Origin: Candidatus Synechococcus spongiarum SP3 | GTDB lineage: Bacteria > Cyanobacteriota > Cyanobacteriia > PCC-6307 > Cyanobiaceae | Direction of reading: 5' to 3' | DNA length: 49,470 bases | NCBI GenBank assembly: GCA_001007665.1 | Contig: JXQG01000006.1 | Coordinates: 1-49,470, forward strand | Shown here: one piece after another, positions 26,182 through 34,449 of the stretch | Layout of the letters: each line of letters starts with the position of its first letter | Position numbering within the stretch: position 1 is the stretch's first letter | The notes under the pieces: generated by a model | The model's database searches: none | What the model saw: the letters and a program-made list of their open reading frames with translations, nothing else | Told to the model about the DNA's origin: nothing | Position numbers and translations under genes: made by a program

Positions 26182-26852
26182 TTAGACGGCCCAGCGGCAG
26201 GTGAGTCGCAACAACAATCGAAAAGCCAGGTCGATGGCAAAGCCGATCAGACCCAGGACCAGCAAGTCCGCAAAGATCTGCTCCGTGTGAAAAAAACGTT
26301 GCGCCAACTGAATCCGCTTGCCCAGGCCCACCTCTGCCGCCAGCAATTCTGCCACCACCAGCAGGTTCCAGGAGGTGGCCATGTTGATTCGCAAGGTGTC
26401 GATGATGCTGGGACCGTGCCGATTGCAATTAGTGCAATTTTTGGCGCTTCGTCAATACCTAAATAGATAATCAAAAGAGGCGTAAAAGCCGCTGCTGGCA
26501 GATAGCGCAAGAAACCGGAGAGAGGTTCCAGGAGGGCTCGGATGGTGGCGAAAGAACCCATCAGGATTCCCCAAGGCACCCCCACCACAGCCGCCAGAAG
26601 GAAACCCAGCATCACGCGACGAATACTGGCAGTGGCATCCGCCATGAGGATCCCGCTGCGGGCCATGGACCGGAGGGAGTCGAGGACCCGTGCGGGGGAA
26701 GGCAAAAAAGCCGGATCCACCACTTGCGCATGACTCACCACCAGCCAAAGCAACAGCGGCAACAGCAGTGACATCCCGTGAAGCCCCAACCACCAGGCGG
26801 AGGAACGGAGGACTTCTGAAGAGAACCGGCACTGGACGGCGTGGGTGATCAT
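26182..26852 (-). pseudogene. ABC transporter permease with internal deletion and frameshift
   Basis: Inner-membrane permease of the SsuC/TauC/NrtB type in two frames. The first frame (from ATG 26852) holds the first membrane segments and the typical LPAAAFTPLLIIYLGIDEAPK; it continues to IALIAIGTV. The expected 30-40 residues that follow in this family, including the EAA loop, are absent; the sequence resumes in another frame at PSIIDTLRINMATSWNLLVV then AELLAAEVGLG, ending at 26182. A deletion of a non-multiple of three around 26405-26425 explains both. Without the EAA loop it cannot couple to the ATPase. Its ATG still overlaps the solute-binding protein remnant by 4 bp, showing the ancestral operon. 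Confidence 0.85.
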
Positions 26853-27020
26853 TGCGCAGAAGCCTTGATGAAGCGATCCTCAAACAGATTGCTCATGTCC
26901 GGCTTTTCCGGGATAAAGCCGGTCTTCACCATGAAATCCGCCATGACCTCGGCCGCATGGGGCATGGATTTCATCGTGGCACCTTCACTGAAGGCCTCGA
27001 GGTTGTCCTCAAGGCTAATC
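26849..27020 (-). pseudogene. C-terminal remnant of an ABC solute-binding protein
   Basis: Only the last 57 codons or so of an SsuA/NrtA-like periplasmic binding protein remain: FMVKTGFIPEKPDMSNLFED then RFIKASAQ, a typical C-terminus with the ADFM-x-x-T-G and N-L-F-E-x-x-F pattern. It joins, in a different frame, the truncated guanidine hydrolase at about 27015. The stop codon overlaps the permease start (ATGA). One deletion apparently removed the 3' part of the hydrolase, anything that lay between, and most of the binding protein. Confidence 0.75.
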
Positions 27021-27602
27021 GTCGAGGTCGGTTTCCTGGGTGTCCACATGGCGGTCAAAGTGGATGATGCCTGCTTTGTGGCGGCCCAGGTGGCGGCAGA
27101 TCCCCCGCAACGTGGGGAAACCAATGGAATGGTCTCCCCCGAGGATGATGGGAAACGCCCCGGAGGCAAACACGTGGGCCACCCCCTTCGAGATTTGATC
27201 GAAGGACTTTTCATTGCTGCCGGGAATGGTGAAAATATCCCCAACGTCGCAGAGGGTGATCTGCTCCCGCAGGTCCACGCCCATTTCGTAGTTGTAGGGG
27301 GTGTAGAGGGCAGACATTTGGCGAATGCCCTGGGGGCCGAAGCGTGTTCCCGGGCGATAGGTGGCGCCACTGTCATGGGGGACCCCCACCACAGCAACGT
27401 CATGGCGTCCCACCTGATGCACGTCCTCCAGGTAGAGCGCCTTCAAAAAGGTGTTGATCCTTGCGAAGTGGGGCAGCTCCCCCCGGGAGAAGGTGGAGAT
27501 GCTGCGATCCCTGATGCTGTCGGCAGCGTCCAGGCCGAAGGCATGGCCCCGTTGCACCTCCCGTTGCCAGCCCGCCTGGGGAAGCTGTTGCTCTTTGGCC
27601 AA
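27015..27602 (-). pseudogene. gdmH: Truncated guanidine hydrolase (agmatinase/ureohydrolase family)
   Basis: Ureohydrolase of the cyanobacterial guanidine-hydrolase type (Synechocystis Sll1077), usually near 390 aa; only about 195 aa remain. Present: STFSRGELPHFARINTFLKA, then GVPHDSGATYRPGTRFGPQG, GGDHSIGFPT and the metal motif HFDRHVDT. The frame ends at ETDLDD, so the later metal ligands (the DxDxxDP-type motif) are lost and activity is not expected. The N-terminus is also unsure: the visible frame starts with TTG 27602, while an ATG at 27683 (MASASDNKRS) lies in another frame. The guanidine-I riboswitch about 100-200 bp upstream supports guanidine over agmatine as the original substrate. 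Confidence 0.85.
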
Positions 27603-27618
27603 GGCCGCCAGGCCTTCC

Positions 27619-27673
27619 TGACAACAAGAGCCCTTTTCGAGGGCTCTTGTTGTCAGACCTCTTGTTGTCAGAC
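27619..27673. repeat. 16-bp perfect hairpin and 15-bp tandem repeat in the gdmH leader
   Basis: TGACAACAAGAGCCCT (27619-27634) and its exact complement (27640-27655) flank a 5-base loop. The right part is repeated directly: CTCTTGTTGTCAGAC occurs at 27644-27658 and 27659-27673. It lies between the riboswitch and the gdmH coding region. On the minus strand no T run follows, so it is not a clear rho-independent terminator; it may be an expression-platform hairpin or a small insertion that disrupted the reading frame. Confidence 0.6.
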
Positions 27674-27702
27674 GCTGAAGCCATGTCGATGAGGGTGACG
27701 GT

Positions 27703-27806
27703 GCAGGCGGCCTCCCGGGCTTTTGTCCCTCCGTGCACCTGGGTCACCCCAGTGGATTTCTCTTGGACCAGACACCCCTGGAAAAATTGGGGCCGGAACC
27801 CTGGAA
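27703..27806 (-). promoter_or_regulatory. Guanidine-I (ykkC) riboswitch
   Basis: On the minus strand the sequence reads CCAGGGTTCCGGCCCC (from about 27804), then TGTCTGGTCCAAGAGAAATC, then GCACGGAGGGACAAAAGCCC followed by GGGAGG (to about 27710). This order (AGGGTTCCG; CTGGTCC-AGAG; ACGGAGGGA-AAAAGCCCGGGAG) is the conserved core of the guanidine-I riboswitch, a ykkC class that turns on guanidine export or degradation genes when guanidinium binds. It precedes the guanidine hydrolase remnant, as in Synechocystis. Boundaries are approximate; the core is intact by eye. Confidence 0.9.
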
Positions 27807-27873
27807 ATCACTTCCGCAACCCAAGTGTTGCGATCCCTTGACCAGGGAAGCTGTTTGATCGACTACAGAACCG

Positions 27874-28482
27874 TCAAGACGCCCTGGCGCGCCTCAACAG
27901 TCGGCCAATTCTCAAGTTGGCCAATTCCCGCTTCCAGACGCCTGCGGCTGCAGGATCGAAACGTTGCCGAGATTGGGCATGGGTCCTCCGCTGTTGCGCC
28001 AAGTGGTGCGCCGCCTGGAGGGCGAGAAGAGTCAGGACGCCAACGACGGAGAGCAGGAGCACCATCGTGTCTTCCCCAACAGCGGTTTCTGTCGTCCCAC
28101 CTTGATGGGCTGGCGTTGGCAAGCGCTCCACCCGGCGTGGCCGTGCCGTTTCCTCTGCTGGAGAGGCCGGGGCAGAAGAGGGGAGTTCGGTAACGCCTGG
28201 AGACTCGGCAGCGCATCGACGCTCGGACTCGGATGGAGCAATTGGCGGAGGGTCGGGATCAGGGTGAGGGCGCGGCGGTGGATCACCCATGGGCGGGCAG
28301 CGGGTGACGGAGAGGATGGTGTCACCGGCCAGGAGAAGGCGGCGATGGATCGACTGCAGACGATGCAGGGGAGCCATGATGCGATGCTGGACAACAAACC
28401 GCCCAGGGGAGCCGCCAGAGCCTTGAACAGTGATGGTGAACAGCGTTGTGGACTCGGGGCCAGATGTGAGCAAGACGTTCAT
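27874..28482 (-). CDS. Small protein with CpcD-like domain, Pro-rich linker and one membrane helix
   Basis: 202 aa. Residues about 13-60 (LFTITVQGSGG, SPGRFVVQHRIMAPLHRLQS, IHRRLLLAGDTILSVT) follow the pattern of the CpcD/phycobilisome-linker terminal domain, in which a strand, a loop, a P-x-x-x-L-x-x-x-x-Q/x-I-H-R helix and a G-x-x-I-x-S-V/I-T strand are conserved. A proline-rich stretch (about 66-125) leads to one hydrophobic helix (MVLLLSVVGVLTLLALQAA, about 138-156) and a basic tail. The domain call is by eye. If right, it is a membrane-anchored relative of linkers, possibly holding an antenna complex near the thylakoid. It is followed by tRNA-Glu on the upstream side. Confidence 0.6.
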   Translation of the reverse strand: MNVLLTSGPESTTLFTITVQGSGGSPGRFVVQHRIMAPLHRLQSIHRRLLLAGDTILSVTRCPPMGDPPPRPHPDPDPPPIAPSESERRCAAESPGVTELPSSAPASPAEETARPRRVERLPTPAHQGGTTETAVGEDTMVLLLSVVGVLTLLALQAAHHLAQQRRTHAQSRQRFDPAAAGVWKRELANLRIGRLLRRARAS

Positions 28483-28616
28483 GGGAACTACTGGAAACCT
28501 GGATTCTCCAGAGGCTAGGGGGTATTGCGTAACAACTTGCCCAAGCTCTCCGCACCATTGCCGTCGCTACGGCAGCGGCCGTTTGTGACCTTGCCGAGGA
28601 TCCCGTTACCACAAAG

Positions 28617-28689
28617 TACCCCCAAGGGGATTCGAACCCCTGCCGCCTCCGTGAAAGGGAGGTGTCCTAGGCCTCTAGACGATGGGGGC
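28617..28689 (-). tRNA. trnE: tRNA-Glu (TTC)
   Basis: On the minus strand GCCCCCATCGTCTAGAGGCC begins the tRNA; the D arm follows. The anticodon arm CCTCCCTTTCACGGAGG gives anticodon TTC, and the T arm is GGGGTTCGAATCCCC. The acceptor stem pairs GCCCCCA with TGGGGGT. 73 nt, no CCA encoded. In cyanobacteria tRNA-Glu also feeds 5-aminolevulinate synthesis for chlorophyll and bilins. Confidence 0.97.
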
Positions 28690-28781
28690 TAGAGCTTTGG
28701 TAAGGCTCAATCATAGGCTGGGGAGGGACAAGGGTCAACCTTTTCCCTCGTTGGCGGCCGGGTCAGCCGATTCCGGGCAAG

Positions 28782-29912
28782 CTAGCAGCCGGGCAGTTTT
28801 TGGTTTCGCCACACCGGAACGGTGAAGTAGAAACAGGATCCTTCGCCAGGTTCCGACACCACCCAGATCTTGCCGGTGTGGACTTCCACAACCCGGCGAC
28901 AGACCGAAAGACCCACGCCAAACCCCGTAGTTTTCCAGGAGGTTTGTGACAGGCGCACCTGATCCTGAAAGATGCGTTCCTGCTCGTCCACCGGGATCCC
29001 AGGGCCGTTGTCACAGATACTCACTTGCAGCCATTGGCTGGTGCGATGCATCAGCCTCAACTTTACGCGCCCCCCGTCCGGGGTGAATTTAAAAGCATTT
29101 TCCAACAGGTTGAGCAGCACTTGGCGCATGCGTCGCGAGTCGGCAAACACGTCGGGGAGGTCGCTGGGAATATCCGTTTGCACGGCCAGGTTGCGGCCAG
29201 ACCACATTTTCTCCAATTCCAGCAGAACATCGGCACAGACCTGGGAGAGGCTGAGGCGCTGTGGATTGAACAGGGCTTCCCAGCGGGTGCTGCCCACCTC
29301 CAGCAGGTCGTTGGACAACTGCTCCATCTCGTAGAGGCGGCGCCCGAGGATATCCAGAAGCTCCTCGTTGCTAATCTGACCCCTTTTGAAGCTCTGCAGG
29401 GCCAAGCTGGTGGTGGTCATGGGCGTACGCAGGTCATGGGCCACCATGCGCAGTTGGCGCTCTTGAAATTGCAAACGGGCAATCAGGGCTTCGTTCTCCT
29501 GGCGCAGCACCAGAAGCTGATCCTCCAACTCCAGCGCTCTGGGACTATCGCGGCCATCCTCCACAGGCGAGGGAATAATCGGCATGGCCAAGCTGTTCAA
29601 TCGCTCCATCTGGCCCCAGCGCGGCAACCAGGACCGCACCTGGTTCAGCATGGTGATGCCCGTAAACACCTGACGTGGCGTAGGGGAAAGCTTAACCAGC
29701 GCTGGAGTGGCCACCAGCTTGTGCAACTCCAGCAACTCCGGGTTTTGCCTGGGATCAATGATCTGGAGGTGGATGTCCATCTCGCGGTGGTCATCCTGCA
29801 AAAAAGCCATCAACCGACATACGTCACGGGTGGCCAAGTGACGCTGACTGGCCACCAGCAGGAGGGATAAGCCAACGCTGGCCTTCTGATTGGCTGCAGT
29901 GGGACCACCCAC
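28782..29912 (-). CDS. sasA: Circadian output histidine kinase SasA
   Basis: 376 aa. An N-terminal KaiB-like thioredoxin-fold sensor (about 14-85: LSLLLVASQRHLATRDVCRL, then IDPRQNPELLELHKLVATPA) binds KaiC; a coiled-coil HisKA domain follows with MVAHDLRTP (phospho-acceptor His159); the HATPase domain shows the N box (LLENAFKFT), DNGPGIP and GFGVGLSVCRRVV. SasA reads the KaiABC clock and phosphorylates the response regulator RpaA. Length and domain order are normal. The neighbouring genes are tRNA-Glu on one side and the CpeS-like lyase, divergently, on the other. The first 12 residues are the only uncertain part of the start. Confidence 0.95.
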   Translation of the reverse strand: MGGPTAANQKASVGLSLLLVASQRHLATRDVCRLMAFLQDDHREMDIHLQIIDPRQNPELLELHKLVATPALVKLSPTPRQVFTGITMLNQVRSWLPRWGQMERLNSLAMPIIPSPVEDGRDSPRALELEDQLLVLRQENEALIARLQFQERQLRMVAHDLRTPMTTTSLALQSFKRGQISNEELLDILGRRLYEMEQLSNDLLEVGSTRWEALFNPQRLSLSQVCADVLLELEKMWSGRNLAVQTDIPSDLPDVFADSRRMRQVLLNLLENAFKFTPDGGRVKLRLMHRTSQWLQVSICDNGPGIPVDEQERIFQDQVRLSQTSWKTTGFGVGLSVCRRVVEVHTGKIWVVSEPGEGSCFYFTVPVWRNQKLPGC

Positions 29913-30125
29913 CTGTCCATGTTGCGGAGGTGTATCAAGCCTAATTGATTCTTGAAGGAAATATGAAGACGTGGACGCTGACTGTGTTGATGCCGTGATG
30001 TTGGGAGACGGGGTGAGAAGCTCCTGATGAGCGCAAGCTTTTGCCGTGGCCCACGGGCGCAGTTCTCGCTAAATAGGATTCAAGGGGTTGTCTGCGCTGA
30101 CCTCGTCCACCGTTGAGTCGTTCTT

Positions 30126-30704
30126 GTGGTTCATCCCAATGAGTTGATTACCCGTGTACCCCTCACCAAAGGCGGCGGCCCCTTTGGCAGCGGGGTGGAT
30201 CAGGTTGTTCGCCGCTGGTTCAATCGCAATGTTGGCCTCTGGCGCAGCCACCGGCGTTTTGATTTCTGCGACGGCAGTACTGTAACCATGGATACCATGC
30301 TGCGGATTGAATCCTTTGAGGATCCCTTGAAGGGGGATTCCTGCTACCGCTTCCGCTGGTGGCCGGCCCAGGAAGACACACCATTTGGCCCAAATTCCCC
30401 CTATCCCCCCACGGGGACCATAGAAGCCTATCTCATTGGTCATCAGCTTTACCGTAGCCGTGGCTACTTTTGCGGATCGCCCATCCGTTCCCATATCCGC
30501 CAAGTGGATGAGCAGGAGGTGGTGTTTGAGTCCCATTACATGGATTGGGATATCCTGGAGCACATTCGCCTGGTGGATGACGCCCGCTACCGGGCACGGT
30601 CCATCTACTCATGGCAAAATAGCGCTCTGGCCCTCGTGGAAGTCCACCATGAGGTGCGCGAGGATTTACCGACCGACGAGGCAGCACAGGCGATGGCCAA
30701 GTGA
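30126..30704 (+). CDS. CpeS/CpcS-type phycobiliprotein lyase
   Basis: Lipocalin-fold lyase that attaches bilins to cysteines of phycobiliproteins. The family front is visible: FNRNVGLWRSHRRFDFCDGS (about 32-51), then an internal IESFEDP, the strand CYRFRWWPAQED, and the W-D-I-L-E-H-I-R-L-V-D-D segment and RARSIYSWQNSAL near the end. 192 aa from GTG 30126, but GTG 30195 (VDQVVRRWFNRN) gives a start closer to the family. CpeS and CpcS subgroups differ in target; this cannot be assigned from sequence alone. No phycobiliprotein gene is nearby. It diverges from sasA. Confidence 0.8.
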   Translation: MVHPNELITRVPLTKGGGPFGSGVDQVVRRWFNRNVGLWRSHRRFDFCDGSTVTMDTMLRIESFEDPLKGDSCYRFRWWPAQEDTPFGPNSPYPPTGTIEAYLIGHQLYRSRGYFCGSPIRSHIRQVDEQEVVFESHYMDWDILEHIRLVDDARYRARSIYSWQNSALALVEVHHEVREDLPTDEAAQAMAK

Positions 30705-31214
30705 AACAGGGGCGCTGCCTGACCGTCACCCCCAGGCATCCACGGTAAAGGCGACAGGGGCCTGCGGGACGGTACAGGGAATGGTCATGGGTCAACAATG
30801 TAGCGTATTCTCATTGTTATTGACCTGAAGAACGATTGATAGAAATAGCCATAAGGAAAGACCAGGAAATCCGTTCAGATCTGTCCCGATCTGCTGGAAA
30901 GGCAGGGCATTCCATATGGTTGACAACTACACAGTCACGGGAAAATTCTTAGGACTTGTCCTTTGCATCTGCGAGTGGAGGGTGGTGAACAGCGAGGTGA
31001 CGTGGCTGGACAAAGGAAACCCTGGGCCTACGCAGCACAGTTCAGTTGCCAGTCTTGTGTGCGGCCCCTGGCTGCCGCCGGTCTTGATCGCCATGCCGCG
31101 CAAGTCCCGCGGACATGGTGAACGGGATTTTGCTACCCCCTGCATCGTGACCATGGATGTGGACAAATCCGTGCAGGAGGCAGCATGAAGGACTTGGATG
31201 GGTCGTGCTCAAAA
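30705..31214. other. 510-bp gap between the CpeS-like gene and tRNA-Ser
   Basis: No supported gene. Short frames exist on both strands but have no recognisable domain, no conserved start and no matching neighbour. The first 100 bp are richer in A/T and may hold promoters. A frame ending at 31188 just before tRNA-Ser was examined and not accepted. Confidence 0.5.
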
Positions 31215-31301
31215 CGGAGAGGGTGGGATTCGAACCCACGAGGGTTTTAGCCCTACACGATTTCGAGTCGTGCGCAATCAACCGGACTCTGCCACCTCTC
31301 C
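31215..31301 (-). tRNA. trnS: tRNA-Ser (CGA)
   Basis: 87 nt, type II tRNA with a long variable arm. The minus strand begins GGAGAGGTGGCAGAGTCCGG; the anticodon arm is CACGACTCGAAATCGTG with anticodon CGA; a variable arm (AGGGCTAAAACCCT) and T arm GTGGGTTCGAATCCCAC follow. The acceptor stem pairs GGAGAGG with CCTCTCC and the discriminator is G, as in serine tRNAs. Confidence 0.96.
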
Positions 31302-31319
31302 AGAAGAAACAACTCCAGC

Positions 31320-33014
31320 TTACGGGACCGAGGACAGCGGTGGCCAGGTGTCGAGTATGGCGGCGCCATCGCCACTGGCCCATCGTTGCGCAGCAGGCCC
31401 GATCAACACCCGGGCACGGCGCTCACCAGCTACCAACCCATAGGCATGGGCCTCGTAGCTGAGGGGGACCAACACCAACCCGGGACTCTCCAGGCGCACC
31501 CCAGGCACGAGGCGACCATCGTGACCCCGCACGAGTTGGTGGCTGAGAAGGTCCCAACAGCGGCGCTGCTCCTCGCTCATGCGGTAGGTGACCAGGATCC
31601 AGTCAAAGCCATCCAGACCCAGGCGGTGGAGTTCCTTGCGGGCCCGGCGACAAAACGGCAGTCTCGCAGAGGAGGAGACCAAGGCGGCGCGGCCCCGGTG
31701 ACGGGCCACCAGAAAGGGGACGGGCTTTTTGCTGCGTTCCGCAGTGGCACCGCGCCGCTGGGACCAACCGAGTTGGCGGATCTCGTCGGAGAAGCGCATC
31801 TGCAGTTGCAGGAGCAGGGCCAGCAGCAGCAGTGTGGGGGCCAGCCATGGCCGCCGCCAGGGGCGACTGACCGCACCAGCGGGCCGGGGCACCAGCCACC
31901 AGAGACAGGCCACCACCAGCAGGACCCCCGCAAGGGGCACGGGCTGGCCCAGGGGCACCTCCGCCAGGGGCAGGCTGGCCGCGCCATGGACCATGAACAG
32001 GAAACACCGCACCACCAGCACCACCACAGGCCGCACCACCGCCAGCAGCCAGCCCGTGAACACCGGCGGCAGCAGCAACACCGGCGCCATGACCATGGCC
32101 GCCAGGGTAAGGGGCGCCAAGACAGGGGTGAGCAGCAGATTGACGGGGATGCCATAGAGGGGCAGCCGGCCGAAGTGGAGCAGTTGGAGGGGGATGGTCC
32201 AACAGGTGGCTGCCAGGGGGACGGCCATGGCCATGGCCAGGCGCTGGGGCAACCAGCGGCTTAATCCCTCCCCCATGGGGCCTGCCGAGACCACCAACCC
32301 CATGGTGGCCACCACACTGAACTGGAAGCCCAGGGATTGCACCCAGACCGGCGCAATCAGCAGCATGGCGATAACCGCCACCAGCAGCACCCCCACGGGC
32401 CGTTGGCGGGTCTTCAAGCTGAGGAGCAGCAGTCCCAGCCCGGCCATGAGTGCTGCCCGCACCACGGAGGGCTGGGGGCCGGCCAAGGCGATAAAACCCA
32501 GGATCACCAGGGTCCCCAGCCCCAACCGCAGCAACCGCCGCTGCCCGGCCATGAGCAGCACGCTACTGAGCAACACCGAGAGGTGAAACCCCGATGCCGC
32601 CAGGGCATGGGAGAGCCCGGCCCGGCGAAAGTCTTCCCGGATGACATCCGGCACCTGGGCCATCTTCTGACCCATGACCAGGGCTGCCAGCAGGGGGCCG
32701 GAGGGTGAGGACAAGGCCTCGGTGTAGGCCTGCACCAGATGGCTGCGCACCTGGGCCACCACCGCCCCGGTCTGCTGTTCATCCGCAGGCGTGAAGACAA
32801 AGTTGGCCATGGCCAACTCTGCCCGCCACTGCCCATAGCCCGCAGAGGCCACCACCAGCAGGCAAGGCAAGCACCGCACTCCCCAGCTTTGCCCGCCAGC
32901 GAGCCGGGGCGTCAGCAGCAGCAAAGCCACCCCCACGGGCAAGGACCAGAAAAACTGCCCCAAGCCACCCAGCACCAACCCAGCCAGCACCCCGGCACAC
33001 CCCAGCCAAAGCAT
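31320..33014 (-). CDS. comEC: ComEC/Rec2 competence channel protein
   Basis: 564-aa polytopic protein; ComEC forms the inner-membrane channel that passes transforming ssDNA. The Competence-domain core is intact: REDFRRAGLSHALAASGFHL (about 125-144) is the conserved box, then GPQPSVVRAALMAGL, then LSLGFQFSVVATMGL-type sequence (VQSLGFQFSVVA) and a row of membrane helices. The N-terminal OB part is short, and the C-terminal region has only a reduced beta-lactamase-like part with no HxHxDH metal motif, which is common in cyanobacteria but implies no nuclease there. It is divergent from rarA and 18 bp from tRNA-Ser. Confidence 0.9.
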   Translation of the reverse strand: MLWLGCAGVLAGLVLGGLGQFFWSLPVGVALLLLTPRLAGGQSWGVRCLPCLLVVASAGYGQWRAELAMANFVFTPADEQQTGAVVAQVRSHLVQAYTEALSSPSGPLLAALVMGQKMAQVPDVIREDFRRAGLSHALAASGFHLSVLLSSVLLMAGQRRLLRLGLGTLVILGFIALAGPQPSVVRAALMAGLGLLLLSLKTRQRPVGVLLVAVIAMLLIAPVWVQSLGFQFSVVATMGLVVSAGPMGEGLSRWLPQRLAMAMAVPLAATCWTIPLQLLHFGRLPLYGIPVNLLLTPVLAPLTLAAMVMAPVLLLPPVFTGWLLAVVRPVVVLVVRCFLFMVHGAASLPLAEVPLGQPVPLAGVLLVVACLWWLVPRPAGAVSRPWRRPWLAPTLLLLALLLQLQMRFSDEIRQLGWSQRRGATAERSKKPVPFLVARHRGRAALVSSSARLPFCRRARKELHRLGLDGFDWILVTYRMSEEQRRCWDLLSHQLVRGHDGRLVPGVRLESPGLVLVPLSYEAHAYGLVAGERRARVLIGPAAQRWASGDGAAILDTWPPLSSVP

Positions 33015-33132
33015 GGGACTCTCCCACAGCCACCACTGCCCATGGTTCCCTCACCCTCAGCCCGTGGACCCAGGCAAGCAGCAGCAAACCGGAGGACTAA
33101 CGTCCATGGCAGCCTGCGCCCCAGCCCACACC

Positions 33133-34428
33133 ATGAAAGGCTTGTTTGAAAGCCAGGCGCCCCAGCCCCTTGCCGATCTGCTGCGTCCGGAGCACCTGGA
33201 TCAGGTTGTGGGGCAGGATCATCTGCTGGCCGAGGATGCGCCCATCGGCCGCATGTTGGCCCAACGCAGAGTGGCGTCCATGATTCTTTGGGGACCGCCC
33301 GGTGTCGGCAAAACCACCATTGCCCGCCTGCTGGCCCAACAAACCGATTACGCCTTCGAGCCGCTCTCAGCCGTTTTCTCGGGTGTGGCGGAGTTGCGCA
33401 AGGTATTTCAGCGGGCAACGGACATGCGCCAAACGGGGCGGGGGACCCTGCTGTTCATTGACGAGGTGCATCGGTTCAACCGCGCCCAGCAGGACGGATT
33501 CCTGCCGTACGTGGAAAACGGAACCGTGGTGCTGGTGGGGGCAACCACGGAGAATCCGTCATTTGAACTCAATGCGGCACTGCTGTCGCGCTGCCAGGTG
33601 TTTGTGCTGCGGCGCCTTGACGACACGGCATTGGAGACCCTGCTGGGGCGCAGCGAGTCCGCCATTGGCCGGCCGCTGCCCCTGGATGGCTCCGGCCGGG
33701 ATGCCCTCAAGGCCATGGCGGATGGCGACGGCCGCTTTTTGCTCAATCTTGCCGATGAATTGCTCCAGCTGCCCAGCGACACCCAACTGGACGGGGCGGC
33801 CCTGGCCCGCACGGTCCAGAAACGGGCGCCTGTGTACGACAAAAATCGTGAAGACCACTACAACCTGATCAGCGCCCTCCACAAATCTCTGCGGGGCTCT
33901 GACGTGGATGCCGCGTTGTATTGGCTGGCCAGAATGCTGGCGGGCGGTGAGGATCCCCGCTACATTTTGCGGCGCTTAACCCGGTTCGCCTGTGAGGACG
34001 TCGGCTTGGCCGATCCTCAGGCGCTTCCCCAGGCCCTGGCCTGCTGGAAGGCCTATGATCGCATGGGACCTCCCGAAGGTGAGTTGGCCGTTGCCCAATG
34101 CACCGTTTATCTGGCCACCGCCCCGAAATCCAACGCCGTCTACAAGGGGTTGGCCGCCGCCCAAGGTGCGGCGCGAACAACAGGATCCCTCATGCCGCCA
34201 GCCCATATTCTCAATGCACCCACCCAATTGATGAAGGACCTTGGCTATGGCGCTGGCTACGCCTATGACCATGAATCCGCAGGCGGCTTCTCGGGGCAGA
34301 ACTATTTTCCGGACGCCATGGAGCGGCAACGGTTCTATCAGCCCATCCAACGGGGCTTTGAACGGGAGGTCATCAAGCGACTGGCCTGGTGGGAGAAGCT
34401 GCGCAAGAAGCGGGGATCTTCCCCTTGA
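33133..34428 (+). CDS. rarA: Replication-associated recombination protein A (RarA/MgsA)
   Basis: AAA+ ATPase of the clamp-loader family that acts at stalled forks. Start ATG 33133 (MKGLFESQAPQPLADLLRPE) gives 431 aa, the usual size, although the frame opens earlier. Motifs: LDQVVGQDHLL, Walker A GPPGVGKTT (about 54-62), Walker B LLFIDEVHRFNRAQQD (about 106-121), sensor 1 VGATTENPSFELN, arginine finger region ALLSRCQVF. The C-terminal tetramerisation domain with ALYWLARMLAGGEDPRYILR and AYDHESAGGFSGQNYFPD is complete. The gene is a normal core gene. Confidence 0.95.
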   Translation: MKGLFESQAPQPLADLLRPEHLDQVVGQDHLLAEDAPIGRMLAQRRVASMILWGPPGVGKTTIARLLAQQTDYAFEPLSAVFSGVAELRKVFQRATDMRQTGRGTLLFIDEVHRFNRAQQDGFLPYVENGTVVLVGATTENPSFELNAALLSRCQVFVLRRLDDTALETLLGRSESAIGRPLPLDGSGRDALKAMADGDGRFLLNLADELLQLPSDTQLDGAALARTVQKRAPVYDKNREDHYNLISALHKSLRGSDVDAALYWLARMLAGGEDPRYILRRLTRFACEDVGLADPQALPQALACWKAYDRMGPPEGELAVAQCTVYLATAPKSNAVYKGLAAAQGAARTTGSLMPPAHILNAPTQLMKDLGYGAGYAYDHESAGGFSGQNYFPDAMERQRFYQPIQRGFEREVIKRLAWWEKLRKKRGSSP

Positions 34429-34449
34429 GTGTTGGGCATTTCCACCCAT

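Noticed and set aside
27619-27655. Hairpin as a rho-independent terminator
   Set aside because: Strong stem but no T run on either strand next to it.
30916-31188. 90-codon frame before tRNA-Ser
   Set aside because: No ribosome-binding site, domain or conserved pattern; opposite frame is equally open.
31320-33014. Reduced ComEC C-terminus as a truncated pseudogene
   Set aside because: The frame is intact and a reduced lactamase-like end is common in cyanobacterial ComEC.
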